Both the position numbers and the translations under genes were made by a program. DNA of 64,000 bases from Synechococcus sp. BSA11S (GTDB lineage: Bacteria > Cyanobacteriota > Cyanobacteriia > PCC-6307 > Cyanobiaceae), in the NCBI RefSeq assembly GCF_014224355.1, contig NZ_VNWP01000005.1:165207-229206 (forward strand), given 5' to 3'. The notes below the pieces were generated by a model, which was not told where the DNA came from, did no database searches, and saw nothing but the letters and a program-made list of their open reading frames with translations. Positions 39,894 to 49,424 of the stretch are shown here, piece after piece (positions within the stretch are counted from its first letter, which is position 1; each line of letters opens with the position of its first letter).

Positions 39894-40283
39894 ATGGCCC
39901 TCCAGGTCCCCGACGACTGCCGCTACGCCGACAGCCATGAGTACGTGCGCCCCGAAGGGGAACTCGTGCGGGTGGGTGTGAGTGCCTTCGCCGTCGACCA
40001 GCTCGGCGACATCGTTTTTGTGGAGCTTCCTGAACCCGGCAGCGTGCTGGAGCGCGGCAGCAGCTTCGGCACGGTGGAATCGGTCAAGGCCGTCGAGGAG
40101 CTCTACGCCCCGATCAGCGGCACGGTGGAGCTGCGCAACGAGGCGGTGCTCTCCAGCCCCGAGGAACTGCAGAACGATCCCTACGGAGAGGGTTGGTTGC
40201 TGCTGGTGCGCCCCAGCGACCCCGCCCAGCTCGACGATCTGCTCCAGCCCGCCAGCTACCGCTCGAAGCTGGAAGGCTCCTGA
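39894..40283 (+). CDS. gcvH: Glycine cleavage system H protein
   Basis: A 129-residue lipoyl carrier of the glycine cleavage complex. The lipoylated lysine is K65 in SSFGTVESVKAVEELYAP, and the surrounding half-barrel (VGVSAFAVDQLGDIVFVELPEPG) and the C-terminal YGEGWLLLVRPSD are standard. It shuttles the aminomethyl group from GcvP. The start at 39894 gives the expected length. It is 57 bp upstream of gcvP on the same strand; photorespiratory glycine is the likely substrate source. Confidence 0.96.
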   Translation: MALQVPDDCRYADSHEYVRPEGELVRVGVSAFAVDQLGDIVFVELPEPGSVLERGSSFGTVESVKAVEELYAPISGTVELRNEAVLSSPEELQNDPYGEGWLLLVRPSDPAQLDDLLQPASYRSKLEGS

Positions 40284-40340
40284 CGCGGGTCAGCCGGGTA
40301 GAAGTCCCTAGGATCCAGCCGCTAAATCGGGTGTGATGGC

Positions 40341-43300
40341 GTGAGCGTCGAGTGCAGCAGCCCCAGCGCCCCGGTTGACAACTCCCAGGAGTTCTCACCC
40401 TTCCTGGAACGCCATCTGGGCCCATCACCGGCCGAGCAGGCCCTGATGCTCGAGCGGGTGGGTTGCGTCGATCTCGAAGCCTTCGTGGCCGAGGTGGTCC
40501 CAGGCGAGATCCTGATTCCGCCTGCCGCCGCCGCCCAGAACCTGCCCAGGGGCGTGGGGGAGGCGGAGGCCCTCGCCGAGCTGCGCGGGATTGCGTCGCT
40601 CAACCAGGTGAGCCGCAGCCTGATCGGCCTGGGTTACTACGGCACCGCCACCCCGGCCCTGATCCAGCGCCATGTGCTGGAGAACCCCTGCTGGTACACC
40701 GCCTACACCCCTTACCAGGCGGAGATCGCCCAGGGGCGCCTGGAGGCCCTGCTCAATTTCCAGACCCTGATCAGCGAGCTCACCGCTCTGCCCATCGCCA
40801 ACGCCTCGCTGCTGGATGAGGCCACCGCAGCGGCCGAGGCGATGTCCCTCAGCGCCGCCGCCTGCCGACGCCCCGAGGCCCGCCGTTTCCTGGTGGATGA
40901 TCAGGTGTTTCCCCAGACGCTGGAGGTGCTGCGCACCCGCGCCGAACCCCTGGGGATCCTGATCGAGACCTTCGATCCAGCCAGGTTCGGCGCGGCCGGG
41001 GCCACCAGCGGCGATCTGACCTTCGCTGACGATGTCTTCGGGGTGCTGCTGCAACTGCCCGGCAGCCGAGGCCGTCTGCTGGATCCCACGCCGGTGATCG
41101 AGGCGGCCCACCGAGCGGGTGCCATGGTCACCGTGGCGATCGATCCCCTGGCCCAGGTGCTGCTGGCGCCCGTGGGCTCCCTCGGTGCCGACATCGCCGT
41201 GGGCAGCAGCCAGCGTTTCGGGGTGCCCCTGGGCTTCGGCGGGCCCCATGCCGCCTTCTTCGCCACCACCGAGGCCCACAAACGTCAGATTCCCGGCCGC
41301 CTGGTGGGCCGCTCGCTGGATGCTGAGGGCCGGCCGGCCCTGCGCCTGGCCCTGCAGACCCGAGAACAGCACATCCGCCGTGACAAGGCCACAAGCAACA
41401 TCTGCACAGCCCAGGTGCTGCTGGCGGTGATGGCCGGCTTCTACGCCGTGCATCACGGCCCGGAGGGACTCACTGCCATGGCCCGGCGGGTGCTGCGGCT
41501 GCGTGCCGCCCTGGTCCTGGGGCTGCGCCGCCTCGGCTTCCAGCCCGAGGTGGCTCCGGCTTTCGGCACCGTCAGCCTGCTCACGGTTGATGCCGCAGCG
41601 CTGCTGGAGAAGGCGGAGGCCGCTGGATTCAACCTCCGGCCGCTGACTGCCCCGGACGGGTCGCTGGAGGGGGTGGCCCTCAGCCTCGATGAGCGCAGCC
41701 ATGCCGCTGAGCTCGATCAGCTGCTGGCGGTGTTCGCGGCCTGCTCCGGCCCCCGGGGAGCTGCTTCTGCCTCTGTTCCTTCAGCCACCGCCTTGCTGGG
41801 GGAGTTGCCGGGCGACCGGGATCTGCTGGAGGGGCTGCCCCTGCGCCAGGGTCCCTGGCTCCGGCAGGAGGCCTTCCAGCGCTACCGCAGTGAATCCGAA
41901 CTGCTGCGCTACATCCAGCGCCTGGCGGCCCGCGATCTGTCGCTGGTGCACGGGATGATCCCTCTGGGGAGCTGCACGATGAAGCTCAACGCCGCCGCCG
42001 AGCTGGCGCCGGTGAGCTGGAGCGAGTTCGCCGACCTGCATCCACTGGTGCCTCCCTCCCAGGCCCTGGGCTATGCCCGTCTGATTGCTGATCTCGAGGG
42101 TTGGCTGGCCGCGATCACCGGCTTCGCCGGCGTGTCGCTGCAGCCCAATGCCGGTTCCCAGGGGGAATATGCGGGCCTGCTGGTGATCCGGGCCTGGCAC
42201 CGCAGCCGCGGCGAGGACCACCGCGACGTCTGCCTGATTCCCACCAGTGCCCACGGCACCAATCCGGCCAGCGCCGTGATGGCGGGTCTGCGGGTGGTGC
42301 CCGTGGCCTGCGATGGGCAGGGCAACATCGACCTGGAGGATCTGGAGGCCAAGGCCCGGACCCACGCCGCCTCCCTGGCGGGGGTGATGGTCACCTACCC
42401 CTCCACCCACGGGGTGTTCGAGCCCGGCATCCGCCGCCTCTGCGATGTGATCCATCGCCATGGTGGCCAGGTCTATCTCGACGGGGCCAACCTCAATGCC
42501 CAGGTGGGCCTGGCCAAGCCCGGCCTCTACGGAGCCGATGTCTGCCACCTCAACCTGCACAAGACCTTCTGCATCCCCCATGGAGGCGGTGGCCCCGGGG
42601 TGGGGCCGATCGGGGTGGCCGAGCACCTGGTGCCTTTCCTGCCGGGCCAGGCCCGGGGCATCGGTGCGGTGGCGGCGGCCCGCTGGGGCAGCGCCGGCAT
42701 CCTGCCGATCAGCTGGATGTACATCCGCATGATGGGTGGTGCCGGCCTGCGCCAGGCGAGTGCCGTGGCCCTGCTGTCGGCGAACGTGATCGCCGAGCGA
42801 CTGGAGAACCACTACCCCGTGCTCTTCCGTGGACCGGGCGGGCGGGTGGCCCATGAGTGCATCCTTGATCTGCGGCCGCTGAAGCGCAGCGCCGGCCTGG
42901 AGGTGGATGATCTGGCCAAGCGCCTGATGGACTACGGCTTCCATGCCCCCACGGTCAGCTGGCCGGTGGCCGGCACCGTGATGGTGGAGCCCACGGAAAG
43001 CGAATCGCTCGCGGAGATCGACCGTTTCTGCGAGGCCCTGATCGCGATCCGCGTCGAGGCCGCGGCGATCGAATCAGGGCAGGTGGATCCCCTCGACAAC
43101 CCTCTCAAGCGCTCGCCCCACACCCTGGCGGCCATCACGGCCGATCACTGGGGCCGTCCCTACAGCCGGCAGCAGGCCGCCTTCCCCGCGGGCGAAGGGC
43201 AGCAGGCCACGAAGTTCTGGCCGGCGGTGGCCCGCATCGACAACGCCTACGGCGACAGGAACCTGGTCTGCACCTGCCCATCGGTGGAGGAGCTGGCGGC

Positions 43301-43370
43301 GGCCCTACCCCTGCAGGCCCCTCCTGAAGGGGTAGCCACCGCACCAGCCCTGGCTGGTCAAGGGCGTTAA
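40341..43370 (+). CDS. gcvP: Glycine dehydrogenase (decarboxylating), P protein
   Basis: A 1009-residue single-chain P protein. It decarboxylates glycine with PLP and passes the aminomethyl group to GcvH. The PLP lysine is near K741 in [18 protein letters not shown], and the N-terminal half carries [20 protein letters not shown] and [11 protein letters not shown]. It starts at a GTG at 40341. Size is normal. No gcvT is seen nearby, as expected in dispersed cyanobacterial gcv genes. Confidence 0.97.
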   Translation: MSVECSSPSAPVDNSQEFSPFLERHLGPSPAEQALMLERVGCVDLEAFVAEVVPGEILIPPAAAAQNLPRGVGEAEALAELRGIASLNQVSRSLIGLGYYGTATPALIQRHVLENPCWYTAYTPYQAEIAQGRLEALLNFQTLISELTALPIANASLLDEATAAAEAMSLSAAACRRPEARRFLVDDQVFPQTLEVLRTRAEPLGILIETFDPARFGAAGATSGDLTFADDVFGVLLQLPGSRGRLLDPTPVIEAAHRAGAMVTVAIDPLAQVLLAPVGSLGADIAVGSSQRFGVPLGFGGPHAAFFATTEAHKRQIPGRLVGRSLDAEGRPALRLALQTREQHIRRDKATSNICTAQVLLAVMAGFYAVHHGPEGLTAMARRVLRLRAALVLGLRRLGFQPEVAPAFGTVSLLTVDAAALLEKAEAAGFNLRPLTAPDGSLEGVALSLDERSHAAELDQLLAVFAACSGPRGAASASVPSATALLGELPGDRDLLEGLPLRQGPWLRQEAFQRYRSESELLRYIQRLAARDLSLVHGMIPLGSCTMKLNAAAELAPVSWSEFADLHPLVPPSQALGYARLIADLEGWLAAITGFAGVSLQPNAGSQGEYAGLLVIRAWHRSRGEDHRDVCLIPTSAHGTNPASAVMAGLRVVPVACDGQGNIDLEDLEAKARTHAASLAGVMVTYPSTHGVFEPGIRRLCDVIHRHGGQVYLDGANLNAQVGLAKPGLYGADVCHLNLHKTFCIPHGGGGPGVGPIGVAEHLVPFLPGQARGIGAVAAARWGSAGILPISWMYIRMMGGAGLRQASAVALLSANVIAERLENHYPVLFRGPGGRVAHECILDLRPLKRSAGLEVDDLAKRLMDYGFHAPTVSWPVAGTVMVEPTESESLAEIDRFCEALIAIRVEAAAIESGQVDPLDNPLKRSPHTLAAITADHWGRPYSRQQAAFPAGEGQQATKFWPAVARIDNAYGDRNLVCTCPSVEELAAALPLQAPPEGVATAPALAGQGR

Positions 43371-43445
43371 GATCCGGCCAACTACAGCAATCCAAAGGTT
43401 TTCTTCCGAAATCAAGGGTTGCTTCTTTTGATTGATCTGCAGGAA

Positions 43446-43826
43446 ATGCGCCCGGAAGCTCCGGATGCGGCCCTTCCTTCGATCCGCCCATTCGCTTCGC
43501 CGACCCCCTCCATGAACGGCAACAACGACGACAGCTCCGGTCCCGCGGCCATTCGTCGCCTGGTGAAGGCTGACGCCCAGGCGGCCAGCCAAGCTGGGCC
43601 TCCGTCAAGGCAGGGGCCATCCCTTCCCGCGCTGACCACGGCGCTCTCCAAGTCCCACGATCGTGGGGAGATCTTCCGGGAAGAGGGCACCAATGTGCTG
43701 AGAGTTCCCTTCGGAGTGCTGCAGGCCAAGCGTCATCGCCGTGAGCGTCCGGAGCGTTGGGCCACCCTGGTCTTGCCCTTTCAGTCCGGCGGTGGTCCAA
43801 CCCCCACACCACCTCAGGCAGCCTGA
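43446..43826 (+). CDS. Hypothetical protein
   Basis: About 126 residues from ATG 43446 (43419 and 43512 are alternatives). The N-terminus is disordered (PEAPDAALPSIRPF); the C-terminal half, HDRGEIFREEGTNVLRVPFGVLQAKRHRRERPERWATLVLPF, looks like a short folded segment. It is basic and soluble and has no recognised family. It begins about 75 bp after gcvP and is convergent with the next small gene. Confidence 0.5.
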   Translation: MRPEAPDAALPSIRPFASPTPSMNGNNDDSSGPAAIRRLVKADAQAASQAGPPSRQGPSLPALTTALSKSHDRGEIFREEGTNVLRVPFGVLQAKRHRRERPERWATLVLPFQSGGGPTPTPPQAA

Positions 43827-43886
43827 GGGTTGGGGGCTGGGGCCCTGGCTGGAGCCAGTGCCACTGGGTCCTCAGCTCACCTCTGC

Positions 43887-44114
43887 TCAGGCTGCCCGGG
43901 TGAGGCGCCAGTCCACCAGGGCCTTGACATCCGCCAGGGAGCTGGCGGGCGTGCGGAAGGGCAGCACCGGCATCGGACTGCGCTCGGGTCGCACCAGCCA
44001 GGTGAGGTCCGCCTGGGGCATCAGCACGAAGCCGCGATAACGCACGATCCAGCGCTTGGGCTCGAGGTCGGGAACCACGCGAAGGGCAGGGGCGTAAGGG
44101 TCGTGGGTTGGCAT
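43887..44114 (-). CDS. Conserved small hypothetical protein
   Basis: A 75-residue protein with a compact beta-rich composition: LRVVPDLEPKRWIVRYRGFVLMPQADLTWLVRPE then RTPASSLADVKALVDWRLTRA. It reads as a genuinely folded protein of a kind I recall in several Synechococcus/Cyanobium genomes, but I know of no function. A C-terminal helix ends the protein. It is convergent with the 43446 gene, with 60 bp between. Confidence 0.7.
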   Translation of the reverse strand: MPTHDPYAPALRVVPDLEPKRWIVRYRGFVLMPQADLTWLVRPERSPMPVLPFRTPASSLADVKALVDWRLTRAA

Positions 44115-44233
44115 GACCAGGCGCGCATCGAACGGTCGATGACCATTGCAGAGGCAGGCCTGCGCCGGAGCAGCATCATGTGCTGCCTTTCGAGTAAACG
44201 GTCATGATTTTTCACTGACGAATGGGGGCGCTC

Positions 44234-44785
44234 TCAGAAGCGGGAGCCCGGCTGCTGCAGAAACGCCAGTTCCTCGGCGCTGGAGGAGCGCCCGAGGGCT
44301 TCGTTGCGGTGGGGGAAGCGACCGAAGCGGGCGATCACATCCCGATGGCGCCTGGCGAATGCCGTGGTCGTGTCATCGGTGAAGCGCTCGAACGGTCCCA
44401 GGCTCTGGTCCTGGATGGAGAGGTCTTCGCTGTGCATCAGAGGCATCAGCCAGAACTGACGCCGTTCGCGCATGGGTTCGGCTTCGACCCAGCCCTTGGC
44501 GAGGGCCCGCCGGCTCAGCTCCAGGGCTGCGGCATCCCCGGCGAAGGCCCCAGGCTGCCCGCGCCGGAGCTGCCTGGGCAGCTGATCGAGCAGCAGCACC
44601 AGCGCCAGGGCTGACCCAGGCTCGTCGGCCCACGCCTGCAGCTCCCCGGCCAGGGCCCGCTCGCACAGTGCCCCGAAGCGCTCACGCACCTGCTGATCAA
44701 AGACGGGATCCTTGCGGAACCACTGGCTCGGCTGGCATTCCTCGAACCAGAAATGCAGCAGATCGTCGGCGCTCATCCCGCTCAT
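44234..44785 (-). CDS. DUF924 family protein
   Basis: A 183-residue helical protein with DUF924 motifs: DLLHFWFEECQPSQWFRKDPVFDQQVRERFG at the start, ALALVLLLDQLPRQLRRGQPGAFAGD in the centre, and RRQFWLMPLMHSEDLSIQDQSLGPFERF. The His/Asp-rich positions resemble a tetratricopeptide-like enzyme fold, function unknown. The start at GTG/ATG near 44785 overlaps the pirin gene stop by four bases, so they are translationally coupled. Confidence 0.88.
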   Translation of the reverse strand: MSGMSADDLLHFWFEECQPSQWFRKDPVFDQQVRERFGALCERALAGELQAWADEPGSALALVLLLDQLPRQLRRGQPGAFAGDAAALELSRRALAKGWVEAEPMRERRQFWLMPLMHSEDLSIQDQSLGPFERFTDDTTTAFARRHRDVIARFGRFPHRNEALGRSSSAEELAFLQQPGSRF

Positions 44786-45492
44786 GCCAGCTCGAACAAC
44801 AGCAGATCGGTGCCGGCAGCCCTGGCGGTGAGCCGGTCGGATCCGCCAGCTTGGAAACCGAGGCCATCACCAGAGCTCAGGGGCTGGGACTGCCCGGAGC
44901 TGCTCAGCTCCACGGCGCCCTCGATCAGCTGCAGCCAGGCGTGACGGCCACTCGCCACGGGTAGTTCGAGGCTGTCGCCTGCGCCTGGCTTGGCTCGCCA
45001 CAGCCGAACCGGCCGGTGGATCGCCATGGCCCCGTCCGTCTGCTGGGGGTCGAGCAGCAGGGTCCACTGGTCGTCGACGGTGAACGTCTTCTGCTCATAG
45101 GCCGGTTCGATGCCGCGGCTTGCGGGTTCGATCCAGATCTGCAGCAGCCGGCAGGGGCGGTCGGTTTCGTTGACCTCGCTGTGAACCACCCCAGTGCCGG
45201 CACTCATGCGCTGCACCTCCCCCACCCTCAGCGCAGCGCCGTGGCCCATCGAATCGCGGTGGGTGAGCTCCCCCTCCAGCATCACCGTGATGATTTCCAT
45301 GTCCCTGTGGGGATGCATTCCGAAGCCACGCCCCGGCGCGATCGTGTCCTCGTTGATCACCAGCAGGGGGCCGTAGCCCACCCAGGCGGGGTCGTAGTGG
45401 TGGCCGAAGCTGAAGGTGTGCCGGCTCTCGAGCCAGTCGAGACGGCCATGGAAGCGCTCAGCCGCCGGGCGAAGAACCGTTTGAGTGTTCAT
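44782..45492 (-). CDS. Pirin family protein
   Basis: A 236-residue bicupin. The metal-binding block FGMHPHRDMEIITVMLEGELTHRDSMG holds the iron His residues, with a further His in GVVHSEVNETD. The second cupin lies near residues 140-230. Bacterial pirins can show quercetin dioxygenase activity or regulate metabolic enzymes. I placed the start at ATG 45492 (MNTQTVLRPAAERFHG); the upstream extension to 45561 does not match the family. It is transcribed with the DUF924 gene. Confidence 0.9.
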   Translation of the reverse strand: MNTQTVLRPAAERFHGRLDWLESRHTFSFGHHYDPAWVGYGPLLVINEDTIAPGRGFGMHPHRDMEIITVMLEGELTHRDSMGHGAALRVGEVQRMSAGTGVVHSEVNETDRPCRLLQIWIEPASRGIEPAYEQKTFTVDDQWTLLLDPQQTDGAMAIHRPVRLWRAKPGAGDSLELPVASGRHAWLQLIEGAVELSSSGQSQPLSSGDGLGFQAGGSDRLTARAAGTDLLLFELA

Positions 45493-45714
45493 GGTTGCAG
45501 GGGAGGCAGGAATGCGAAGGCTGCCGTTGAAGTCGGGGTTCCATGGTCTAATCCTCTGCACCCGGCGCGGCGGGGCTGGCAGTGGGGTTAGCCGGTCCCT
45601 GGCTGGGAACGGCCCGGCCCGGTCTCTGCCGGTGGCAGCGATGGTGGATTCAACGAGTCACCGCAGCTGAGGCTCACAGTCCAAGGGCGGACCATGTCAT
45701 CAGATACACACCTC

Positions 45715-45728
45715 GTAGCCGCTGTTAC
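45715..45728 (+). promoter_or_regulatory. Predicted NtcA-binding site
   Basis: GTA-GCCGCTGT-TAC is a perfect GTA-N8-TAC site for the nitrogen regulator NtcA. An AT-rich -10-like stretch (TAATTATTTATATA) begins 24 bp downstream, close to the classical spacing for NtcA-activated promoters. It lies 237 bp before the FNT start at 45966. The remaining part of 45493-45965 shows no credible gene and would be a long 5' leader. Confidence 0.6.
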
Positions 45729-45965
45729 CGAAGACGAGCGGTGTCTGTGGATTAATTATTTATATACAAGCGCGCATTTTTTTGAAGCGCTTCTAAGCAT
45801 ATTGCGTTTCATTCGCCCTCCCTGGCCTTTGCCAGCGCAGGCGAATTGGGCTTTTTGCCGACCAGCATCCAGCGGGTGTCCCCCGTTCAGCTCATCTCAA
45901 TCATCTGCCGTCAAGCTGTTTCACGGCTTTGTCGGGCCAGTTCAACCACAAACGTCAGCAAATCC

Positions 45966-46847
45966 ATGGACTACGTATTACCAAACGAGCTCGTCGACGG
46001 CATGATTCTTGCTGGGGGCAAGAAATCCGGGGTGAGCATCAAAAACCTTCTGCTGCGAGGTTTTTATTCCGGATCTGTCCTTGGTTTGGCTTTGTGCCTT
46101 GCTCTGACCATCATGGTCCAGACCGGGATCCCCTGGATTGGCTCTCTCATCTTCCCGTTCGGATTCGCCAGCATCGTGCTGTTCGGCATGGAGTTGGTAA
46201 CCGGCAACTTTGCCCTTCTTCCGATGGCGGTATGGGCCGGAAAGACCACCTGGAGCAAAACCTTCCGCAACTGGATCTGGGTCTGGATCGGTAATTTCCT
46301 CGGTACTGGCCTGGTGGGCATCCTGTTTGCCATCAGCCTGACCAGTGGCGGCACTGCGGATCTGGCTTCAGGTACAGGTGACTGGGTCGCCGTCGCCAAC
46401 AAGATCATTGGACTGAACAAGGCCAACGTGATCGTGAAGTATCAGAATCTTGGAGCCCTGGGCTTCTTTCTGGCTTTTCTGCGCGGAGTCATCGCCAATT
46501 GGTTGGTGTGTCTCGGCGTCACCATGGCCCTGGTCAGCAAGAGTGTGCCCGGAAAGATCCTTGCCTGCTGGCTGCCGATCACGGCCTTCCAGGCCCTTGG
46601 CATGGAGCACATCGTGGTCAATATGTTTCTGCACACAACTGGTCCAATGCTGGGCTCCGGCGTGAGCTTCGCCCAGGTGGCCTTCTGGAATTATCTTCCC
46701 GTGACGATCGGCAACATCGTTGGAGGGATGGTCTTCATCGGAATGCTCTTCTACAGCACGCACCGCTCGCCGATCAGCAATGTGCTGCCACCTCAGCATG
46801 ATGAAAAACTGGAGAGGGAGCTGGCCGCCGAGCTTGGAGCTCGCTGA
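45966..46847 (+). CDS. Formate/nitrite transporter (FNT) channel
   Basis: A 293-residue six-helix FNT protein. Family features are seen in LFGMELVTGNFALLPMAVWAGK (the TG/NxF selectivity element), WLVCLGVTMALVSKSVPGKILACWLPITAFQALGMEHIVVNMF with the central His in GMEHIVVNM, and NYLPVTIGNIVGG. The start at ATG 45966 begins MDYVLPNELVDGM. In cyanobacteria such proteins import nitrite; formate is an alternative. The NtcA-like site upstream and the convergent cyanase favour nitrite and a nitrogen role. Confidence 0.9.
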   Translation: MDYVLPNELVDGMILAGGKKSGVSIKNLLLRGFYSGSVLGLALCLALTIMVQTGIPWIGSLIFPFGFASIVLFGMELVTGNFALLPMAVWAGKTTWSKTFRNWIWVWIGNFLGTGLVGILFAISLTSGGTADLASGTGDWVAVANKIIGLNKANVIVKYQNLGALGFFLAFLRGVIANWLVCLGVTMALVSKSVPGKILACWLPITAFQALGMEHIVVNMFLHTTGPMLGSGVSFAQVAFWNYLPVTIGNIVGGMVFIGMLFYSTHRSPISNVLPPQHDEKLERELAAELGAR

Positions 46848-46896
46848 TCGCAGCTTCATCAAGGGATCTGGTCTCACCCCGTAGGCATCGATCATC

Positions 46897-46927
46897 AAAA
46901 AGGCCGGGCAGTGTGAAGCTGCCCGGC
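46897..46927 (-). terminator. Terminator of cynS
   Basis: A perfect 9-bp stem (GCCGGGCAG / CTGCCCGGC) with a 7-base loop. On the complement it is followed by CTTTTTG, giving a rho-independent terminator 28 bp after the cynS stop. It may also end the convergent FNT transcript. Confidence 0.8.
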
Positions 46928-46954
46928 TAGTTTCATGAGAGCTTGTTCAAGCCG

Positions 46955-47395
46955 TTACCACTTCTTGTAGGGCAAGAACTTCCCAGACATCGTGATCTGG
47001 ACGCGATCGCCGGATGGATTCTCCTCTTTGTCCACCTCAATCGTGAAGTCGATAGCACTCATGATGCCATCTCCAAACTTCTCCTGAATCACATCCTTAA
47101 GAGGCATTCCATACACCTGCATGATCTCGTAGAAGCGATAGATCAGCGGGTCGGTCGGAATCACTGGATCCAGGGAGCCCTTCGTGGGATAGTCCTGAAT
47201 GGCCGCGGTCGTGGTGGCATCCAGGCCAAGAATCTCGGCCAGCTGAGCTGCTTCCTCTGGCGAGGCCGTAGCCTGCCCGTGGAAGAGGGACGCAATCCAG
47301 ACTTCGTCGCGCCCCAGAGACTGCTCGAGCTGGGCGAAGGTGATGCCCTTGGCCTTTTTCGCCGCCATCAGAGTGGCAGATAATGAGGCTGACAT
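46955..47395 (-). CDS. cynS: Cyanate hydratase (cyanase)
   Basis: A 146-residue cyanase that converts cyanate and bicarbonate to ammonia and CO2. The N-terminal helix-turn-helix-like domain ([20 protein letters not shown]) is followed by the catalytic domain with R87, E90 ([13 protein letters not shown]) and S113 ([13 protein letters not shown]); these match Arg96, Glu99 and Ser122 of the E. coli enzyme in spacing. Cyanobacteria use it for nitrogen from cyanate, often under NtcA control. No GTA-N8-TAC site was seen just upstream. Confidence 0.97.
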   Translation of the reverse strand: MSASLSATLMAAKKAKGITFAQLEQSLGRDEVWIASLFHGQATASPEEAAQLAEILGLDATTTAAIQDYPTKGSLDPVIPTDPLIYRFYEIMQVYGMPLKDVIQEKFGDGIMSAIDFTIEVDKEENPSGDRVQITMSGKFLPYKKW

Positions 47396-47576
47396 TCGAA
47401 AACGAAATCGTGAGTGCCCCTCCAGTGTTGGTGCTCATGCCCATTGGGTTGGGAGCAACAGCTACGAAGTCACGGCTGGGCCACCTGAACGATCCATGCC
47501 GAATGCATCGATCTGTTCATTCCCTTCTGCGCTCCCCTGACCGGCCAGGGTTGTCGCTGTTGTGTGGGTGGTTGGT

Positions 47577-49424
47577 TCAGTAATTGGCCCCGCTGCGCCG
47601 CTTGTGCACGGCGGTGGTGCCGGAGGCATCCAGCAGGGCACCGTGGCTCACTTCGGCGTAGATCAACCAGTGGTCGCCGCATTCCATCCGCTGGCTCACC
47701 CGCGCCTCCAGCCAGGCCAGGGCTTCCGGCAGCACCGGTTGCCCCCCCGGGCTGTTCTCCAGCTCCAGGCCGGCGAAACGATCGGCGCCAGGGGGGAAAG
47801 GCTGCAGAAACTGCTTCATCGGGCCGCTTTCACGGCCTGCGGCGAGCACATTGAGGGCGAACCCATCGCCCACGTGCAGCAGCGCTTCGACAGCACGGTC
47901 CCTGGCCACCGCCACGGTGAACCCCGGTGGGTTGAAGCTGGCCTGGCTGACCCAGCTGGCCACCATGGCCCCCGACAGGGCGTCCTCCCCTTCACCCTTG
48001 CGGGCGGTCAGCACGCACAGGGAACCCACCACCCGCCCGAGGGCCAGCACGGCCGGGTTGCTGCGGCTTTCGCTCAGGCCACCGGCGGCCACCCGCTTCT
48101 GGCGTTTGTGGCGCTGCTGCAGCTCTCGGCCCAGGGCCGTGCCGGTTTCCTCGAGGCGTTTGAGGGTCGCACCGTCGGGGCTGAACTTCACCCGGATCGG
48201 CTCGAAGGCGAAGCGGAAGCCACCGTCGCGCAGCTTGCTTTCCAGCAGGTCGATCGCCTCACCACTCCAGCCGAAGCTGCCGAACACGCCCACCGGCTTG
48301 TCGCGGTCGCCCTCCGCCAGCAGGGTGCCCAGGGCGGAGACGATCGGTGTGGGGGCATGGCCCCCGAGGGTGGGCGAGCCGATCATCAGCGCGTCGCAGC
48401 CACGGATGGTCTGCAGGAGCTGCTCGGGGGGCGCGAATTCACAGTTCAGGCTCTCGACCCGCACTCCAGTGCGCGCCACCCCCTGGGCCAGGGCGTCGGC
48501 GATGGCGGCCGTGTTGCCGTAGGCGCTGGCATAGAGCAGGGCCACCGAGAGCTGGGCTTTCTCCTGGCTCTCCCCCCAGCGGCGGTAGTCGGCCAGCAGG
48601 CTGCGCCAGCTTTCGCTGATCGCCGGGCCATGGCCGGGCGCGATCGTGCGGATCGGCAGCTCATCGAGGCGGTCGACCACCGTTTCGACCTGGCGGGCCA
48701 TCGGTGCCATCAGGCAGTCGTAGAAGTAGCGGCGATCTTCCTCGGTGCTGTCGCGGTTGGCTTCGGCCCAGCCCTCGCTGCAGCGGTGGGCGGCGAAGAA
48801 CTTGCCGCTCATCAGCAGGCCCGTGCGCTCCTCAAAGGCCACCAGGGCGCTGGGCCAGCGGGGGGTGGGGGTGGGGATCAGGCTGAGGCGTAACCCCTGC
48901 GCCAGCTCACGGCTGACCTCCTGCTTGACCACATCGATCGGGGGCAGGGGGGGCAGCGGCGGCTCCGGCTCCGCATCGGCGGCAGTGGGCTTTCGCTGGC
49001 TCCAGAGCTCCTCCAGCAGCCGGGCGCCGGCGTTGGAGGCCACCAGCATCAGGGCCGGCCAGCGCGACGCCAGTTCCCGCAGCAGGGCCACCCGGTTGGG
49101 GTTGAGGTGGCCCACCACCACCTTCAGCGCCGCGTCCGCCGGCACCAGCTCGCCCAGCCGCTCCAGGAAAGGACCGGAGAACGAGGCCCCCGGTGGATGG
49201 ACCAGCACCGGCGGCACCATGGCACCTGAGCTGGTGGCGCCAGCCTCGAACAGAAAGGCGTTGGCGGTGGTGCCTCGCTCCAGGCCGTACTCCACTTCGA
49301 AGCGGAGGCGGTTGGGGCTGAGGCCCCGCAGGCAGACCAGGCCTGACTCGATCGGCAGCACGATCACACGCCGGTCTGCCGCCGCTGCTGCGGTGGCGGG
49401 CGCGGCGGGAGAGGAAGAGGCCAT
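47577..49424 (-). CDS. flv1: Flavodiiron protein, Flv1 type
   Basis: A 615-residue protein with three modules: a metallo-beta-lactamase domain (1-260), a flavodoxin domain (about 290-430, SVALLYASAYGNTAAIADAL) and a C-terminal flavin reductase domain (about 450-615, MVASWVSQASFNPPGFTVAVARDRAV). The canonical iron-ligand block is replaced by GHLNPNRVALL, as in Flv1 partners. With Flv3 it reduces O2 to water behind photosystem I using NADPH without making ROS. Its ATG overlaps the flv3 TGA (TGATG), so the pair is coupled. Confidence 0.9.
   Translation of the reverse strand: MASSSPAAPATAAAAADRRVIVLPIESGLVCLRGLSPNRLRFEVEYGLERGTTANAFLFEAGATSSGAMVPPVLVHPPGASFSGPFLERLGELVPADAALKVVVGHLNPNRVALLRELASRWPALMLVASNAGARLLEELWSQRKPTAADAEPEPPLPPLPPIDVVKQEVSRELAQGLRLSLIPTPTPRWPSALVAFEERTGLLMSGKFFAAHRCSEGWAEANRDSTEEDRRYFYDCLMAPMARQVETVVDRLDELPIRTIAPGHGPAISESWRSLLADYRRWGESQEKAQLSVALLYASAYGNTAAIADALAQGVARTGVRVESLNCEFAPPEQLLQTIRGCDALMIGSPTLGGHAPTPIVSALGTLLAEGDRDKPVGVFGSFGWSGEAIDLLESKLRDGGFRFAFEPIRVKFSPDGATLKRLEETGTALGRELQQRHKRQKRVAAGGLSESRSNPAVLALGRVVGSLCVLTARKGEGEDALSGAMVASWVSQASFNPPGFTVAVARDRAVEALLHVGDGFALNVLAAGRESGPMKQFLQPFPPGADRFAGLELENSPGGQPVLPEALAWLEARVSQRMECGDHWLIYAEVSHGALLDASGTTAVHKRRSGANY

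Noticed and set aside
39841..40340. Glycine riboswitch before gcvH or gcvP
   Set aside because: The gaps of 53 and 57 bp are too short and no riboswitch fold was seen.
45694..46005. Plus-strand ORF of 103 codons before the FNT gene
   Set aside because: It spans the NtcA-like promoter and the true FNT start in another frame; no protein character.
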